Translations under genes and position numbers: made by a program
Notes under the pieces: generated by a model
What the model saw: only the letters and a program-made list of their open reading frames with translations
Told to the model about the DNA's origin: nothing
Databases searched by the model: none
Source of the DNA: Perilla frutescens
Taxonomy: Eukaryota; Streptophyta; Magnoliopsida; Lamiales; Lamiaceae
Assembly: GCA_026008535.1 (NCBI GenBank)
Contig: BRKX01000002.1
Coordinates: 146,501-210,500 of the forward strand
DNA: 64,000 nt
Direction: 5' to 3'
Part shown: positions 46,905 through 59,045 of the stretch, piece after piece
Numbering within the stretch: the first letter of the stretch is position 1
Layout: the number at the start of each line of letters is the position of its first letter

Positions 46905-47000
46905 AGGATCAAAGAGATATAGCAATTATTAGTCATGTGCATTATTGAAAGAAGAGTGATGTTTTTTTTTTTTTTTTTACAAATCACATTTTTAAATTCT
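46905..47000 (+). repeat. dispersed promoter-like repeat, copy E
   Basis: 'TAGCAATTATTAGTCATGTG' followed by 'CATTATTGAAAGAAGAGTGA' matches the blocks at 10009-10060, 10185-10230 and 23260-23300. Same strand. Confidence 0.5.
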
Positions 47001-48017
47001 TTTACTTTCATTTTTTTTTATTTAATAGGCCCATATAGAATTTTTCTTTTTAGTAGATCCTTATATTGTTACATTTAATTTCAATGGTTCCTCCAAAAAA
47101 AAAATTCAATTTTAACGGATCCTTATTTAACCAATCTAATGAATTTGTTATCACTTCTATTATTTAAATAACACATCACATATTTTTAATTTAATTAAAT
47201 TCCACATCATATATATCTAATAATTGGGGGCCTTATATATATTATTGTTAAATCAAATATATATATATATATATATATTTTTTTTTTTTCATTTCTTCGC
47301 TACTATACCGATCGATCGATGCGGATGGTATCATCTATTCTACATTTGTTGTTTCAATCCGTGTTCAACGATCAATGAATTTTTGAGATAAGGTCTAATT
47401 TGGTCCTACAACTATACACGAAATTTCAGTTTGGTTCAAATCGATCCCTCAATTTTTCAAAAGGTATCACGTTAATCTCTCCGTTAATTTCTAAACTAAT
47501 TTTCATTAATGTCCGTCACTAACAAAGTTAAATTAAGGAAAAGGTCCAAGTTGGTCCTACAACTATATCTAAAATCTCAATTTAATCCTGAAATAAAATT
47601 TTGATCCTAATTGGACCCCCTTTTTTTTTTATTAAACTCTAATTAGATTAATTTGAGGTCAATACAATGCCGCATGTATAATTTATGAATCCAAAAGTTT
47701 GGGGCATTTTTTTCAATAGTTTCAGTCAAAATTTAGTATTTTTAGAAATCAATACTAAGTTGTAGAACTATCTATTCTACATAATGAAATTTTGATGATA
47801 TAAAATATTTGAGTCTTCTTCTTATGTTGTAGCCAAATCGATAATATCTGTGGCATAATATCTTTATTCTAATTTTTTTAAACTTTTTTTAAAATCTGAT
47901 TTTGGCCCAAAAATATATTCGGGGATAAATTTGATTAGTTTTTAATAATTTAAGTATTTAATTGATAAATTAAATGATGGTTTAGCCTTATAAGAATTGC
48001 TAGTTCTTATAAATATA
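47001..48017. other. intergenic, worn MULE-like fragments
   Basis: 'GGTCCTACAACTATACACGA' (47404) and 'GGTCCAAGTTGGTCCTACAA' (47543) are arms of the 'ggtcctacaacta' element type, but no complete pair with a duplication was found. No gene. Confidence 0.4.
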
Positions 48018-48416
48018 ACAAATGAAATCCTCTATCCCACTTTTATCTATCACATTTCGTGTCCCATTTTATTTTTTATTCAATTTTCATCAATTTTTTT
48101 CTTCAATTTCAATTGTTATGACTTAGTTTAATTTTATAATTATTATTTAGGGTTCATCCCACCCAATTAGGGTTTATATTTATTTTTTAATATTTATTTC
48201 TTTTTTTTTTTAGTTAATGTAATTGATTAATATGATTGATTATTCCAAATATAGTGTATCTAATTTTTAAAAAATTTAATTTTTAGAATTAATTGTTGAT
48301 TATGATTTGTAATACTATAATAAAATTTATTTTTGCAATAAATTTTTTTAAAATATTAAATTTCATAGTGGGACACAATAGTGGAGCATGAAAAGTGGAT
48401 TAGAGGATTTTATTCC
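48018..48416. mobile_element. 400-bp MITE, Mutator-like (copy 3)
   Basis: Same family as 3144-3541. Flanks ATAAATATA (48009-48017) and TTAAATATA (48417-48425) agree at 8 of 9. Confidence 0.82.
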
Positions 48417-48437
48417 TTAAATATAGCCCAATCAAAT

Positions 48438-49167
48438 TCAAATGAAATCCTCTATCCCATTTGGTGTCCCATTTTGATTTTTATTCGACTTTCATCAATT
48501 TTTTCTTCAATTTCAATTTGTTATAACTTAGTTTGATTTTATAATTATTAGTTAGGGTTCATCCCACCCAATTAGGATTTATATTTTTTTTAATATTTAT
48601 TTCTTATTTTTTAGTTAATATAATTGATTATTTCAAATATAGTGTATCTAATTTAAAAAAAAAATAGCAATAAGTTGATTATGATTCGTAATATTATAAT
48701 AAAATTTTAATTTTGTAATAAATTTTCTAAAAAATATTAAATTGGGTAAGTCTCTTGTACATAAGATGTACATCAGACGGTCAACGCGTTGACCCGGTCA
48801 ATGCTTTGACCAAAAATCCGTCAAAATTAGTACCATTCATAATACTGAAAAGTATCATTTCAAAGGCTAAAAAGTATCATTTGTATCAATAAAAAGTATT
48901 GGGCAGAATAAAAAAATAAAGAAAAAAACTGTTAAGATCAGTATCAATTTTGACACACTAAAAAGTATCATTCGAAATTAAAAAAAGTATCAATTGTATC
49001 CCTAAAAAGTATTATCCGTTTTCACAATTTTTTTGGTCAACGCTTTGACCGAGTCAACGCGCGTTGACCGTCTCATATACATCTTATGTACATGAGTTTT
49101 TACGTATTAAATTTCCTAGTAGGACACAATAATGGAACACGAAAAATGGACTAAAGAGTTTTATACC
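48438..49167. mobile_element. 400-bp MITE (copy 4), tandem duplicate split by a nested MITE
   Basis: Followed by 'TTAAATATAGCCCAACCAAA', almost the same 22 bases that follow copy 3. Copy 4 with its flank therefore looks like a tandem duplication of copy 3 with its flank, not a fresh insertion. It is interrupted at 48744-49104. Confidence 0.78.
48744..49104. mobile_element. nested MITE of the 'AAGTATCA' family
   Basis: Starts GGGTAAGTCTCTTGTACATA and ends 'TATGTACATGAGTTTTTACG'. The 9-bp duplication TATTAAATT is perfect (48735-48743 and 49105-49113), and copy 3 of the host MITE shows the uninterrupted site. Confidence 0.92.
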
Positions 49168-49285
49168 TTAAATATAGCCCAACCAAATTAGTTATTACAC
49201 ACCGGCAAACTCTTCTATCTCTTTCTCAACAAATAATTGGTGGTTAGTTTGTATAAGAAATATCTCCTAAAAAAAAAAAAAAAGA

Positions 49286-51364
49286 ATGGATCAGTTCTAT
49301 GTTGCAACCCTTTCAGTCTCAATGCTGGTGATATCTGTCATCATTTACATGAAGTTGATTCTCAAGACAGGCGGCCACCGCCGTCCGTCGCCTCCCGGTC
49401 CCCGCGGCCTGCCGGTCGTCGGGTACTTGCCGTTTCTCGGCGACAATTTACTCCACGATTTCAAGGACTTGGAGCAGAAATACGGCCCAATCTTCAAGCT
49501 CCATCTCGGGCACAAACTGTACACCGTGATCAGCTCCCCACCACTCGTGAAAGAGGTGGTTCGCGATCACGATGCAGTTTTCGCCAACCGCGACACCCCC
49601 GTCGCGGTGACCGTCGCCACCTTCGGGGGCAACGACATCGCGTGGTCGCCGCACAACTCGGAGTGGCGCGCGATGAGAAAGATATTCGTGCAGGAGATGA
49701 TGAGCAGCCGGAGTTTCGACGAATCCTACCATCTCCGGAGGGAGGAGATCCGAAAGGTCATCAAACACATCTACGACGGGATGATCGGGAAGGCGACTGA
49801 AATGGGCGATTTGTGCTTTCCGGCGGAGCTCAACGTCTTGATCAACATGTCGTGGGGCGGGACGGTGGCCGGAGAACTGGGTGAGAGGGTTGCGGCGGAG
49901 GTCCGCGCCGTCGTCGCGAAGATCGCTGATTTAGTCGGGAAGCCGAATGTGTCGGATTATTATCCATTTCTCGCCTGGCTGGATGTTCAAGGAATAAAGC
50001 GACAGATGGAGAATTATGTCGAATCTCTCGACAAGATTCTCGACGTCGTGATCGCCGAACATACGAACGAGTTGGCCGGAGCTCAGGTCAAGAGAGAGAG
50101 AAGGGATTATCTCCAAATTCTGCTTGAATTAAATGACGAAGGTGATAGAGGGACATCGAAGATCACAAGGAAACAACTCAAGGCCATATTGATGGTAACT
50201 TCTTAATTTTAATTTTTTTTTGAGTAAATTTAATTTTTTGTTTTTAGTCCCAAAAGTTACTTTTTTGATTTTAAATGATATTTTTTTGATAATTTTAGTC
50301 CCATAAGACGGTTTTTCGACAATTTTAATATCAAACTAAAGGAGAAAGTGAACTACCGTTAAAGCCAAGGTCAAAACGCGTTAAATGATGGTTTTGTTGG
50401 GCATTTCTTTTGTATCTATTGATATGGTTCAATATTATGTTAAAAATACTTTGCACTTTTTTTGTTGGTATTTATTTTGATATTGTTGATGTGCTTGAGG
50501 ATGCCATTTTTTTATCTTGATTTCAACGGCGGTTAACTTTCTATATTAATTTGAGACTAAAATTATCGGAAAAATATTTTATGGGATTAAAATTGTCAGA
50601 AAAATATATTACGAGATCAAAATTGTAGAAAAAATATCATTTGCGGATTAAAAAAGTAACTTTTGAGACTAAAAGTGTTTTCACCATATTCTAATAGGAC
50701 CAAAAATGAAATTTACTCTTTGGGGTGGTGATGGCAGGACGTGGTAGCCGGTGGGGCCGATACTTCGGCGACGGTCGAGTGGGCAATGGCGGAGCTAATG
50801 AACAATCCGGAGGTCATGGCAACGGCACAGAAAGAGCTAAATGACGTCGTGGGACTGAACAAAATAGTCGAAGAGTCCCACACGCCGGAGCTAAAGTATT
50901 TGGAAGCTGTTGTAAAAGAAACGCTGCGCTTGCATCCTCCGGTTCCTCTCCTCGTTCCCCGGTCACCTTCCCGATCATCGACGATCGGGGGGTACACGAT
51001 CCCGGAGGGCTCCGGGGTGTTCATAAACATTTGGTCCATCCAAAGGGATCCTTCCATTTGGGATATGCCTATGGAGTTCAATCCCCAGAGATTTCTACAT
51101 GGACATTATGACTACAGTGGCAATCAGTTTCAATATCTTCCGTTTGGATCGGGGAGAAGAATCTGTGCGGGCCGGGCCTTGTCGGAGAGAATGATTCTTT
51201 ATTTGTTGGCTTCACTTCTGCATTCGTTTGATTGGAGACTGCCACAGGGTGGTGATGATGATCAGCTTGATATGTCCGAGACATATGGGCTTGTGCTCAG
51301 AAAATCTACACCGTTGATTGTTATTCCCACTCCCAGATTACCTGATTCAACTTTCTACATGTGA
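49286..51364 (+). CDS. cytochrome P450, CYP706-like
   Basis: ER-anchored haem monooxygenase, 511 residues. Exon 1 is 49286-50194 and exon 2 is 50738-51364 (GT-AG, phase 0). N-terminal anchor at about residues 4-25, then the proline hinge PSPPGPRGLPVVG (PPGP at 36-39). I-helix oxygen-binding AGGADTS at 307-313, right after the intron. K-helix ETLR at 364-367. PQRF in place of PERF at 419-422. Haem loop PFGSGRRICAG with the ligand Cys446. The blocks 'FGGNDIAWSPHNSEWRAMRK' and 'VPRSPSRSSTIGGYTIPEGS' are what I know from CYP706 proteins, several of which oxidise sesquiterpenes. The subfamily and substrate remain inferred. Complete and in frame. Coding parts are GC-rich (first exon especially) against AT-rich flanks. 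A 497-bp MITE-like repeat fills most of the intron. Confidence 0.93.
50222..50718. mobile_element. MULE-like MITE filling the P450 intron
   Basis: Left 'GAGTAAATTTAATTTTTTG', right reversed 'GAGTAAATTTCATTTTTGGT', with further complementary blocks ('AGTCCCAAAAGTTACTTTTT' against 'AAAAAGTAACTTTTGAGACT'). 497 of the 543 intron bases. End sequence resembles the MITE at 34673. The target duplication is unclear in T-rich flanks. Confidence 0.72.
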
Positions 51365-51727
51365 TTCATTTCAAATGTACCAAAATTATATTATATTGCT
51401 AAAACCTCCATTCACCTTAATTATATTATGTGGTCTATTCCACTTCACTTTATTTCAATGATCAAGATTGGAGTTTTTTAGTCATGCAATTTGTACGATT
51501 TTACTGATAAAAATATTATAATATGTAAAATTATAAGTGTTTTGAAAGGATAAATTAGAACAAGAATGTATAAAGAAGATGCATTAAGATAAATTATTTT
51601 CTCTAAACTAAATTGTGTGAAATTCCATGTTGACTACTATATCTATATATCTTCCCAAGTATAAATTCATCATATGTGAAATATATAGATCGAATAAAAG
51701 CTTGCATAACAAACGGAAAGTATTTAA
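51365..51727. other. P450 3' flank
   Basis: AT-rich; presumably the 3' UTR and beyond. No canonical AATAAA close to the stop, only AT-rich variants. No other feature. Confidence 0.4.
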
Positions 51728-52096
51728 GGGTAAATTACACTTTGATCCCTACACTTTGGACTTGTTTTCAAAAACAGCTCATTTTTTCAAAATTTACATA
51801 ACACTGTCAACTTTTTCAAGATATTTGCATATTTAATATTTGATCAATTTTATTGCCTAAAAAAAATGTATGTAATTAATTGTATTTTGAAATTTATTGA
51901 TTGAATGATTTTTTATGAGGCGGGGGAAATAAAAATACTAAAATACAATCAATTACATAGGGTTTTCAGTATTGAAAAATTGATCAAATGTTAGATTTGT
52001 ATTTTTTCTGAAAAAGTGGGTACTATTTTGTTAGTTTTGAAAATATGAGCTATTTTTGAAAAAGAGCACAAAATATAGGTATCAAAGTGTAAATTA
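51728..52096. mobile_element. MITE related to 36813-37197
   Basis: Left 'GGGTAAATTACACTTTGATC', right 'GGTATCAAAGTGTAAATTAA', inner pairs 'CAAAAACAGCTCATTTTTTC' against 'GAGCTATTTTTGAAAAAG'. Confidence 0.72.
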
Positions 52097-52694
52097 AAAA
52101 ATGAGCGAGTGTAGATTCTTACGTATTTGAATACAAATCTATTTTCATATAACGTGATTCTACATAACCAAACTTTTCATTTATATATGATCAACATTTG
52201 GACTTTTTCTTGAACGAATCTATTTCTATGTAAAAACAAAAGGTATTGTCGATGACTCGATGCATTTGTTAAAGCATTTCAGGCGAACCTATGGTTGATC
52301 GAAGAACCTTCCGAACATTATATTATGTATCAAATAAAATTAATTCCAGTTTCAAAAGGAACATCCCTTTCATGAATTAAGAGATTTTCCCTTGTTACTT
52401 TTTGACCATGGCATTTTTGGTGAAGGTTTCATCCAGAAGGAGTTGGAAAAACAAATTTTTTAACTACAATATCTACTTAAGTTTTATATAAGTTGGGTAT
52501 AGGGTGACATAAATTAGTCTAATTATTAACTTACAATTTCAAAATTGAAGAAACTAGAATATAAATACAATGTTTATACTTAGGGTATTTCTAAATACAC
52601 CACAATTTTATTTTATATACCACAATTAAAATTAACTAATTCGATACCGGTACGTATCCTTTCATTTTTTTCAATATTTTTAATATACTTTTTA
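52097..52694. other. intergenic, nothing recognised
   Basis: AT-rich; no gene or terminal repeat seen. Confidence 0.5.
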
Positions 52695-53345
52695 GGGTAA
52701 AGGTACAAAAATACATTTAAGGTATTGCCTTAATCCCGATTATTAGACACTAAAAATATGATTCAACTCATTTGACTCTTAAACTATTCTAAATGGTGCC
52801 AATAAACACTTCCATTAATATTAATTTCCTTTTAGTAATAATTAATGTTACTTAAATGTGCCAAATTTTACAACCTAATTCCGAGTGATACAGACATTAA
52901 TATCATGAAATATAATATCGGGTATGATTGGAAAGCTCTCACCATAGATTTTTTGATGGTACCCTCGATTAATCAATTAGATGTGGGATAGTTGAGTAAT
53001 TGGACGGAGAAAACTCGGAGGTGAGGGTGTGTATGTCGGCATTGATTCAATGTTAAATATTGAAATTGAATAATGGCTTTGAAACTCTAAAGTATGAGCT
53101 ATATAATCATAATTTCAACTTGTTCAATAGACAACTATAAATGATACAATTTAACCTCAAATTGCACCACCTAAATTTGCATGTTTAATTAACCTTAATT
53201 ACTAATGAAAAATTAATATTTTTATTACGGAAAGGGCCGAATGGGTTATTTAAAATAGTTTAAGGGGTCGAATAAGTTGAGTCATACTTTAATTATCTAA
53301 CCGTGACTGAATCAATCTCTTAAGTGTATTTTTGTACATTATCCC
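52695..53345. mobile_element. MULE-like element
   Basis: Ends GGGTAAAGGTACAAAAATAC and reversed GGGATAATGTACAAAAATAC; 9-bp flanks TACTTTTTA and TATTTTTTA agree at 8 of 9. 651 bp, no coding sequence. Confidence 0.82.
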
Positions 53346-53477
53346 TATTTTTTATACAAGACTATATTCGAAAATTCATTTTGAAAAATATAAGGCATGT
53401 TTGAAAATATATTTTTGAACATGCATGATCAATAGCTTCGAAAAATATCATTTGAACATAATTTCGAACTTGTTGAT

Positions 53478-54372
53478 CAGAGACGGACTTGGGGGGGCAG
53501 TCGCCCCCCTCAACATTTGTGAATAATGTATTATATATATGTATGTATATTTAATTTATTATATAAAAAAAATCCCCCCCCCCCCCAATCCCCCATACGC
53601 CCATTCTCAAATTATGTTTGTTGGCCCATATATATTGGGCCATTGTTAAATTATGGACCCAAATAAAAAAAAAGTCAATATATTATTTTATTTAAAAATC
53701 ATTCAAACATCAATACATCCCCACCCTTTTCTTCTCTCCTCGACTGCTCCTGCTCGGCGGCGATTTGAGGTAAGTTTTTTCTTTTCTTTTTTCTTCTTTA
53801 TTCATATTAATATTTTATATTTGACTTAAATTTAATTTATTATATAGTTGATGTATGAATTTATATTTATGAATTTGATCATTTGAGAATGAATACTTCA
53901 AAGACTTTAATACTAGGGTTTTATGTATCTTTTATGATTTCGCAATTCGCCTATAATGGAATAGTGCTTATCGTAAATTGTTATGCTCAAATTATCCATT
54001 TAAGTTGAATTTTTTTTATAAAGCTTTACATTCCCTAATATGATTATGATCAATTTTCTTATAATTTTATCATTCATATTTTGTCAAAAAAATTAGAAGC
54101 ACTTTGTGATTTTTTTAAATAGGTTCAATAATCAACATGATTTTATTTTAATTTTGATAAGTATTTGAATAGTGTTATGAATATAACATATATACTTTTT
54201 TTTTTGCATAATATTTGGGATGAAACGTTGCATAATTGATGATGGTGATATATTGAAATTTTTGACATTATTATATGCGATGTTATTAATTTAAATAAAT
54301 ATATTTTTTTAATTGAATTTGCAGTATAATTATTTTTCGCCCCCCTACTTAAAATTTCTGCGTCCGTCCCTG
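53478..54372. mobile_element. non-autonomous hAT element
   Basis: 895 bp. Ends CAGAGACGGAC and reversed CAGGGACGGAC. The 8-bp duplication TTGTTGAT is perfect (53470-53477 and 54373-54380). G- and C-homopolymer runs near the left end. Right end resembles that of the hAT in MATE intron 5. No transposase. Confidence 0.92.
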
Positions 54373-56620
54373 TTGTTGATCATGTTTAAAATTAGATAGT
54401 TTCCAGATCCAAAATTGAGAGAAAAATACAACAGCATTTGCATGTTTATATGACAAGTTTTTTGATCAATTTTTTTTTTTTTACATAAATTTTATAGTAT
54501 ATATGACAATTATTAACCTATTCTAGCATTTGCACCCCACTCTTCTCATATTAGGAAAAAAAATGTATTGACCCCCCACTTTTCTCTCTCAAACGTGAAC
54601 ACTTCTATCTCAAACGTGAAATTTCTCTCTTTGATATTGCATCATACGTGAATTATCTTTACATTTTTTAATTGATTAAAATTGATTTTTTAAATTGAGT
54701 GTAAAAATGGAAAAAATGTGATGTATAAAGTAAATGATATATTTTTAGGGTTAAAGTTCAAATAGCTCCTTCGACTATTATATATGTAAGGCTCACATTG
54801 CCCCTAGTTATTTGACTATTTGATCCATTTAACCCCTAAGCTTTCTAATATGACTCACATTGTCTTATTTGTGTGTGGAAAGGTTTGTCATTAGTAAATA
54901 CACACCAAAATACATTTTTATAAAATATTAGGATCTTTTCACATACTTTTTACACACAATTTTACTCACACTTTACAATTAACCAAAATAGCAACAAATT
55001 AATAAATTATGGTTGATAATAATAAAATAATAGATACACATAAATTTATCAATAAAATAATAAATTTAGAATAATAATATTACATGGAAAATTCATGTTA
55101 TACGGAACTTCTAATTTTTGACTTAGTAAAAAACTAATCTTATTAATATGAGTTTTTGTAGGTTTCTGGTTTTTGTATAATTAAGTGTTATATATTTTTG
55201 TATCCACTTATATTAGTTAAATTTCACCAAGAGGTAATCACAAGTTGTTTGATGCTTGTTGTTTAAAAGTATATTCTTGCAAACTATTTTTATTTCATAT
55301 GTGTGTTGAAGGCATAGTGATAACAATTGCTTCAACAGTAACATTATTTTTTGCACGTTAGCCTTTTTCGCAGCATTGAGGCAAAAGTTATAACAATGTT
55401 CATAACACGAAATCTTATTTTAATTTGATTATATATATATATATATATATTTCTAAGTTTTTGCATTAAAATTAAACAAATTACCACCATCATAAAGTTT
55501 TTCTTTAACAAATTTGGGCGAATAATCACTAGAGATTCGTGATAACTTCTTTTTTAATCAGGTTTTTTATTTGATTAAGAAGTACACATGTTTCATGATC
55601 CAAATAAAGGTTATCTTCACCAAATCCAACTGTCTACGTACGACTCTCCTTAAAAAAATAAGAGTTAATTAGTTTAAATATTACGAACTATTCATAATTT
55701 TTGATTTTTAACACGAACTTTAAAATGTTACCTTCACAATACGAACGTAGATTTTTTTTAATTATAATATCAGTTCAAAATTGAATGTAATTACAAGCAC
55801 AAAAATTATGCGAAATATTTAATTTATTTTAAAATGTTACACGTACAACATAAATTTACATTATCTTTTTTTGCAATTATAACATCATTTTGAATTTCGT
55901 TTAATTAAAATTGTCGTAGCACTAATGTGTACAAGTGTGACGTGCATGCATACAGCTTCAAATTCGTCTGTTCAATCTCTATTTCAAAAATATTCAATAG
56001 ATTAAGTATTTCGTATAATTTTTATGCTTCTAATTGCACTCAATTTTGAACTAATGTTGTAATTACAAACAAATGTAAATTCATATTGTGGAGACAACAT
56101 TTTAAATTCGTGTGAAAAATCAAAAATCAACTGCGACTGTCATACCGACACTTTTTTTTTTCTTTCCATACCGACAAACACGACCCTTCTTTCAATCAGA
56201 AATATCATTCCATCACAATTCACGTGGATATTCTTTAGTTCTATATAAAAATTCACAGTGCGAGTTTAATCATGCATGATTTGTAATATATATTATTACG
56301 GTAATTATCAAGGTTTAATCATGATTTGTAATGTGGAGAAGCATTGTTAGATCATTCACATTCAAACCAAACAATCAATCATCAAAAAAGGACAAAAAAA
56401 TAAATTATTAAAAAAAGCACACGTTGAAAATGGGGGCAAATTTGGTTGGTTGACAGGATCAAACCAGTGATAGACCCATGCTCTTGTCATGTCTCTTGTC
56501 TCTTGCCACATGGCATAATTTAATTAGTCAATCATATTTTATAAGATTTTATCTTATCATTATTTTGGATAATAATGTATTAAAAAATATAAAAATTATA
56601 TCATAATTTATATATTTTCA
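54373..56620. other. intergenic, AT-rich, worn repeats only
   Basis: 54755-54900 contains 'GGCTCACATTGCCCCTAGTT' type repeat fragments. 55690-55760 and 55810-56090 contain loosely inverted blocks ('AATTATAATATCAGTTCAAA' against 'TTTTGAACTAATGTTGTAAT') that may be a decayed MITE. No gene found. Confidence 0.4.
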
Positions 56621-57295
56621 TCTATATTATATCTAAAAGTAAGATAGTCACTATAAATAGTAATATTAAATTTTCTCGCCTTAATGCACTTTCTATAAAT
56701 AAAAGTATAATATTTATTTATTAATTAATATTTATATTATATAGTCATTCAATACTATAATTTCAATATTATATTTTTTATTTTGCAAAAATAATATTTT
56801 TTATCAAAAATTATTTTGTTCATTCAATGAAAAAAATTATGTGGCCTTTAAATTCTTTATTTATATGTTAATTCTAAACACCTTTTTTTTTCTCTTTACG
56901 ATGGACCATAAGTTTGAATTAAATGTATTAATAGAACTTGACAATTAATTTTTTAAGTTAATTAAATACATTAAAAATTTTCAAAATCTTTTAATGAGTT
57001 AAAATCTTTAAAGATAATGTATTTGATTTTTCAATTAAAAATATATATATTTTTTCTATCATTCCTCATTCGTGTGTGTGCGTGTGTGTAGATTTGTGAA
57101 GTTCTAAAGTTACATATCAATTATTGGGACTATGATGTTTTGTTTCTCCAATGATAAAAAATACATAAGTAATTTATAATTCAAACGATATAATTCATAC
57201 ATTTATATGAGAAATTCATGCTTGAATATAATTTTATTATTGTACATAATTTTTTTTAATAACATCCCCTGTGCATCGCACATGTGGTATACTAG
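56621..57295 (+). mobile_element. Helitron deletion derivative
   Basis: 675 bp. Starts TCTATATTATATCTAAAAGT after A and ends 'TGTGGTATACTAG' before T, with a TGTGC/GCACA hairpin upstream. Both ends match the 3-kb Helitron at 15188-18193. Most of the interior, including the hAT MITE, is absent. Confidence 0.87.
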
Positions 57296-57384
57296 TTGTC
57301 TATTAAATGAGCTTAATTTTTTTACATATTTTGAATCACACTAAAAAATCATCAATTCTCACTCATTTTCTCTAATTTGAAATT

Positions 57385-57818
57385 ATGGATCCAAATGATC
57401 CAAATTATTTTTCAAATTCCCAAATTCCAAACTCTTAAAATTATCAATATTATCAAAAACTCATATTTTTCTCCGAATCTCAACCAAAATTCAATTTCTA
57501 ACCATCACAAAATATCTCCCGTAATTTATTTCAAGATGTGCAACAGTTCAACCACAAATCAAAAGACACCAAAAAATATTTGGTCTGTGAGAAAATATGT
57601 AGCTCTAATGCAAACATGGTGTTTCGTTAGTGAATATGAGACTTGTGGAAAAAAATAAAAAAAGTGCCTTTATATGGGGAAAAGTGCACAAAATTTTCCA
57701 TCAATATCGAGCAAAAAATCCAGAACAATAATTCGGTGATAGAAATAGAGATGCTCATGTGGCACTTAAAAATGATTTAATTGAGCATATATAGTGAAAA
57801 TTCAGCACTAGTAATTAA
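57385..57818 (+). pseudogene. PIF/Harbinger relic joining ORF1 start to a transposase tail
   Basis: The start MDPNDPNYFSNSQIPNS and 'IWSVRKYVALMQTWCFVSE' resemble Harbinger ORF1, as at 24443. After frameshifts the downstream part reads 'FGDRNRDAHVALKNDLIEHI' then stops and 'KFSTSN', which resembles the C-terminal end of Harbinger DDE (ALP1-like) transposases. An internal deletion of the element is the simplest explanation. Not functional. Confidence 0.5.
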
Positions 57819-59045
57819 ATATGTAATTTACACATTCTTGGATTATATTGTCTTTTGTTTGTGTTTTTAATATTTGTCTTTCATCTATTGTAATCTTCAC
57901 ATTATTATTGAGTTTATTGTTTAATTTAAATGTATGAGGAATATATTATTATTATTGTAATTAATTATTTAAAATATAAAATAATATATTAACTTTAAAA
58001 TATAATTATTAATAATGGATATTAATAAAGAATCAAATAAAATAATTTTTTTTGATTTGGAGAGGATTGTTGATAAGTTCAAAGATTGTGGGTTTAGATT
58101 GTTGAATTGATTGTGTAGATGGAGGAAAGAAAAATAATTATTTTATCGATAGATTGGGCTGGCGGTGGTGGTTGTGAATGAGGGTGGTCTTAGCACGGAC
58201 GGAGGGACATAGGGTCCAGTGGGCCCCCTTAAAATATTAAAAAAAATAGTATAATATTAGTATTTTAATTTAATATTAAAAAGAAAAAAGAAAAAACGCG
58301 ATGTATTATTCTACTCCCAATGATAATCGAGATAAAATTCTCTAATCCACATTCTCTATTTCACTATTGTGTTTCACTATCAAATTTAATATTTTAAAAT
58401 ATTTATTATAAAAATAAAATTTATTATAGTGTAATCAATTATAATTAATATTTATTCCTAAAAATTGAAATTTTAAAAATTTAGTTTTCCTAAAAAACTG
58501 AAGTAGATGAGAGGAAATTGAAGATCATTTTCTTAAAATTATTGACGTAAATTCCTTCGTTCGAATCGTAAACTTCGAACCCTCTTCTTGTTGTTCAAAA
58601 AACTAATTCTTCGAAACAAAAGTTTGAATTTTAAAAAATTTCGGAAGAAAAGGAAATTGATTTCATTTCGGTGGAGTCGTAAGGACGACGCCACCGTAAG
58701 GAGCGCCGTCAATTGCTACGGCAGTAAAAGGAGTCGTGGTAAGGACTAAGGAGTGTCTGCCATCACCACGCAATGGACGGTATGTTAGCGGATAAGATAT
58801 AATGATGATGGTCAAATAGTCAAGTATAGTTAAATCAGAATATTTTGTTTTATTTTGACTTTATTTATGTAATAAATATCAATTTATGGTTGAAATTTTC
58901 GCTGTATTTTAATAAATGGTTTTATAAATGAAAAACTCAAGTAACGTGAACTTTTTCTATTAAAAGTGAAGTGGGAGCGTTTCATTTTTTCTTTCACTAA
59001 AGAAACTCAATATGACTTGCACAAAAGAGTAGAGTCACAAACCAA
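57819..59045. other. intergenic with truncated hAT and MITE pieces
   Basis: 58194-58245 ('CACGGACGGAGGGACATAGG' then 'GGGCCCCCTTAAAA') resembles the left end of the hAT at 39710. 58330-58500 matches one half of the 400-bp MITE family. 58640-58790 is a GC-richer patch with repeated 'GTAAGGA' of unknown origin. Confidence 0.4.
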
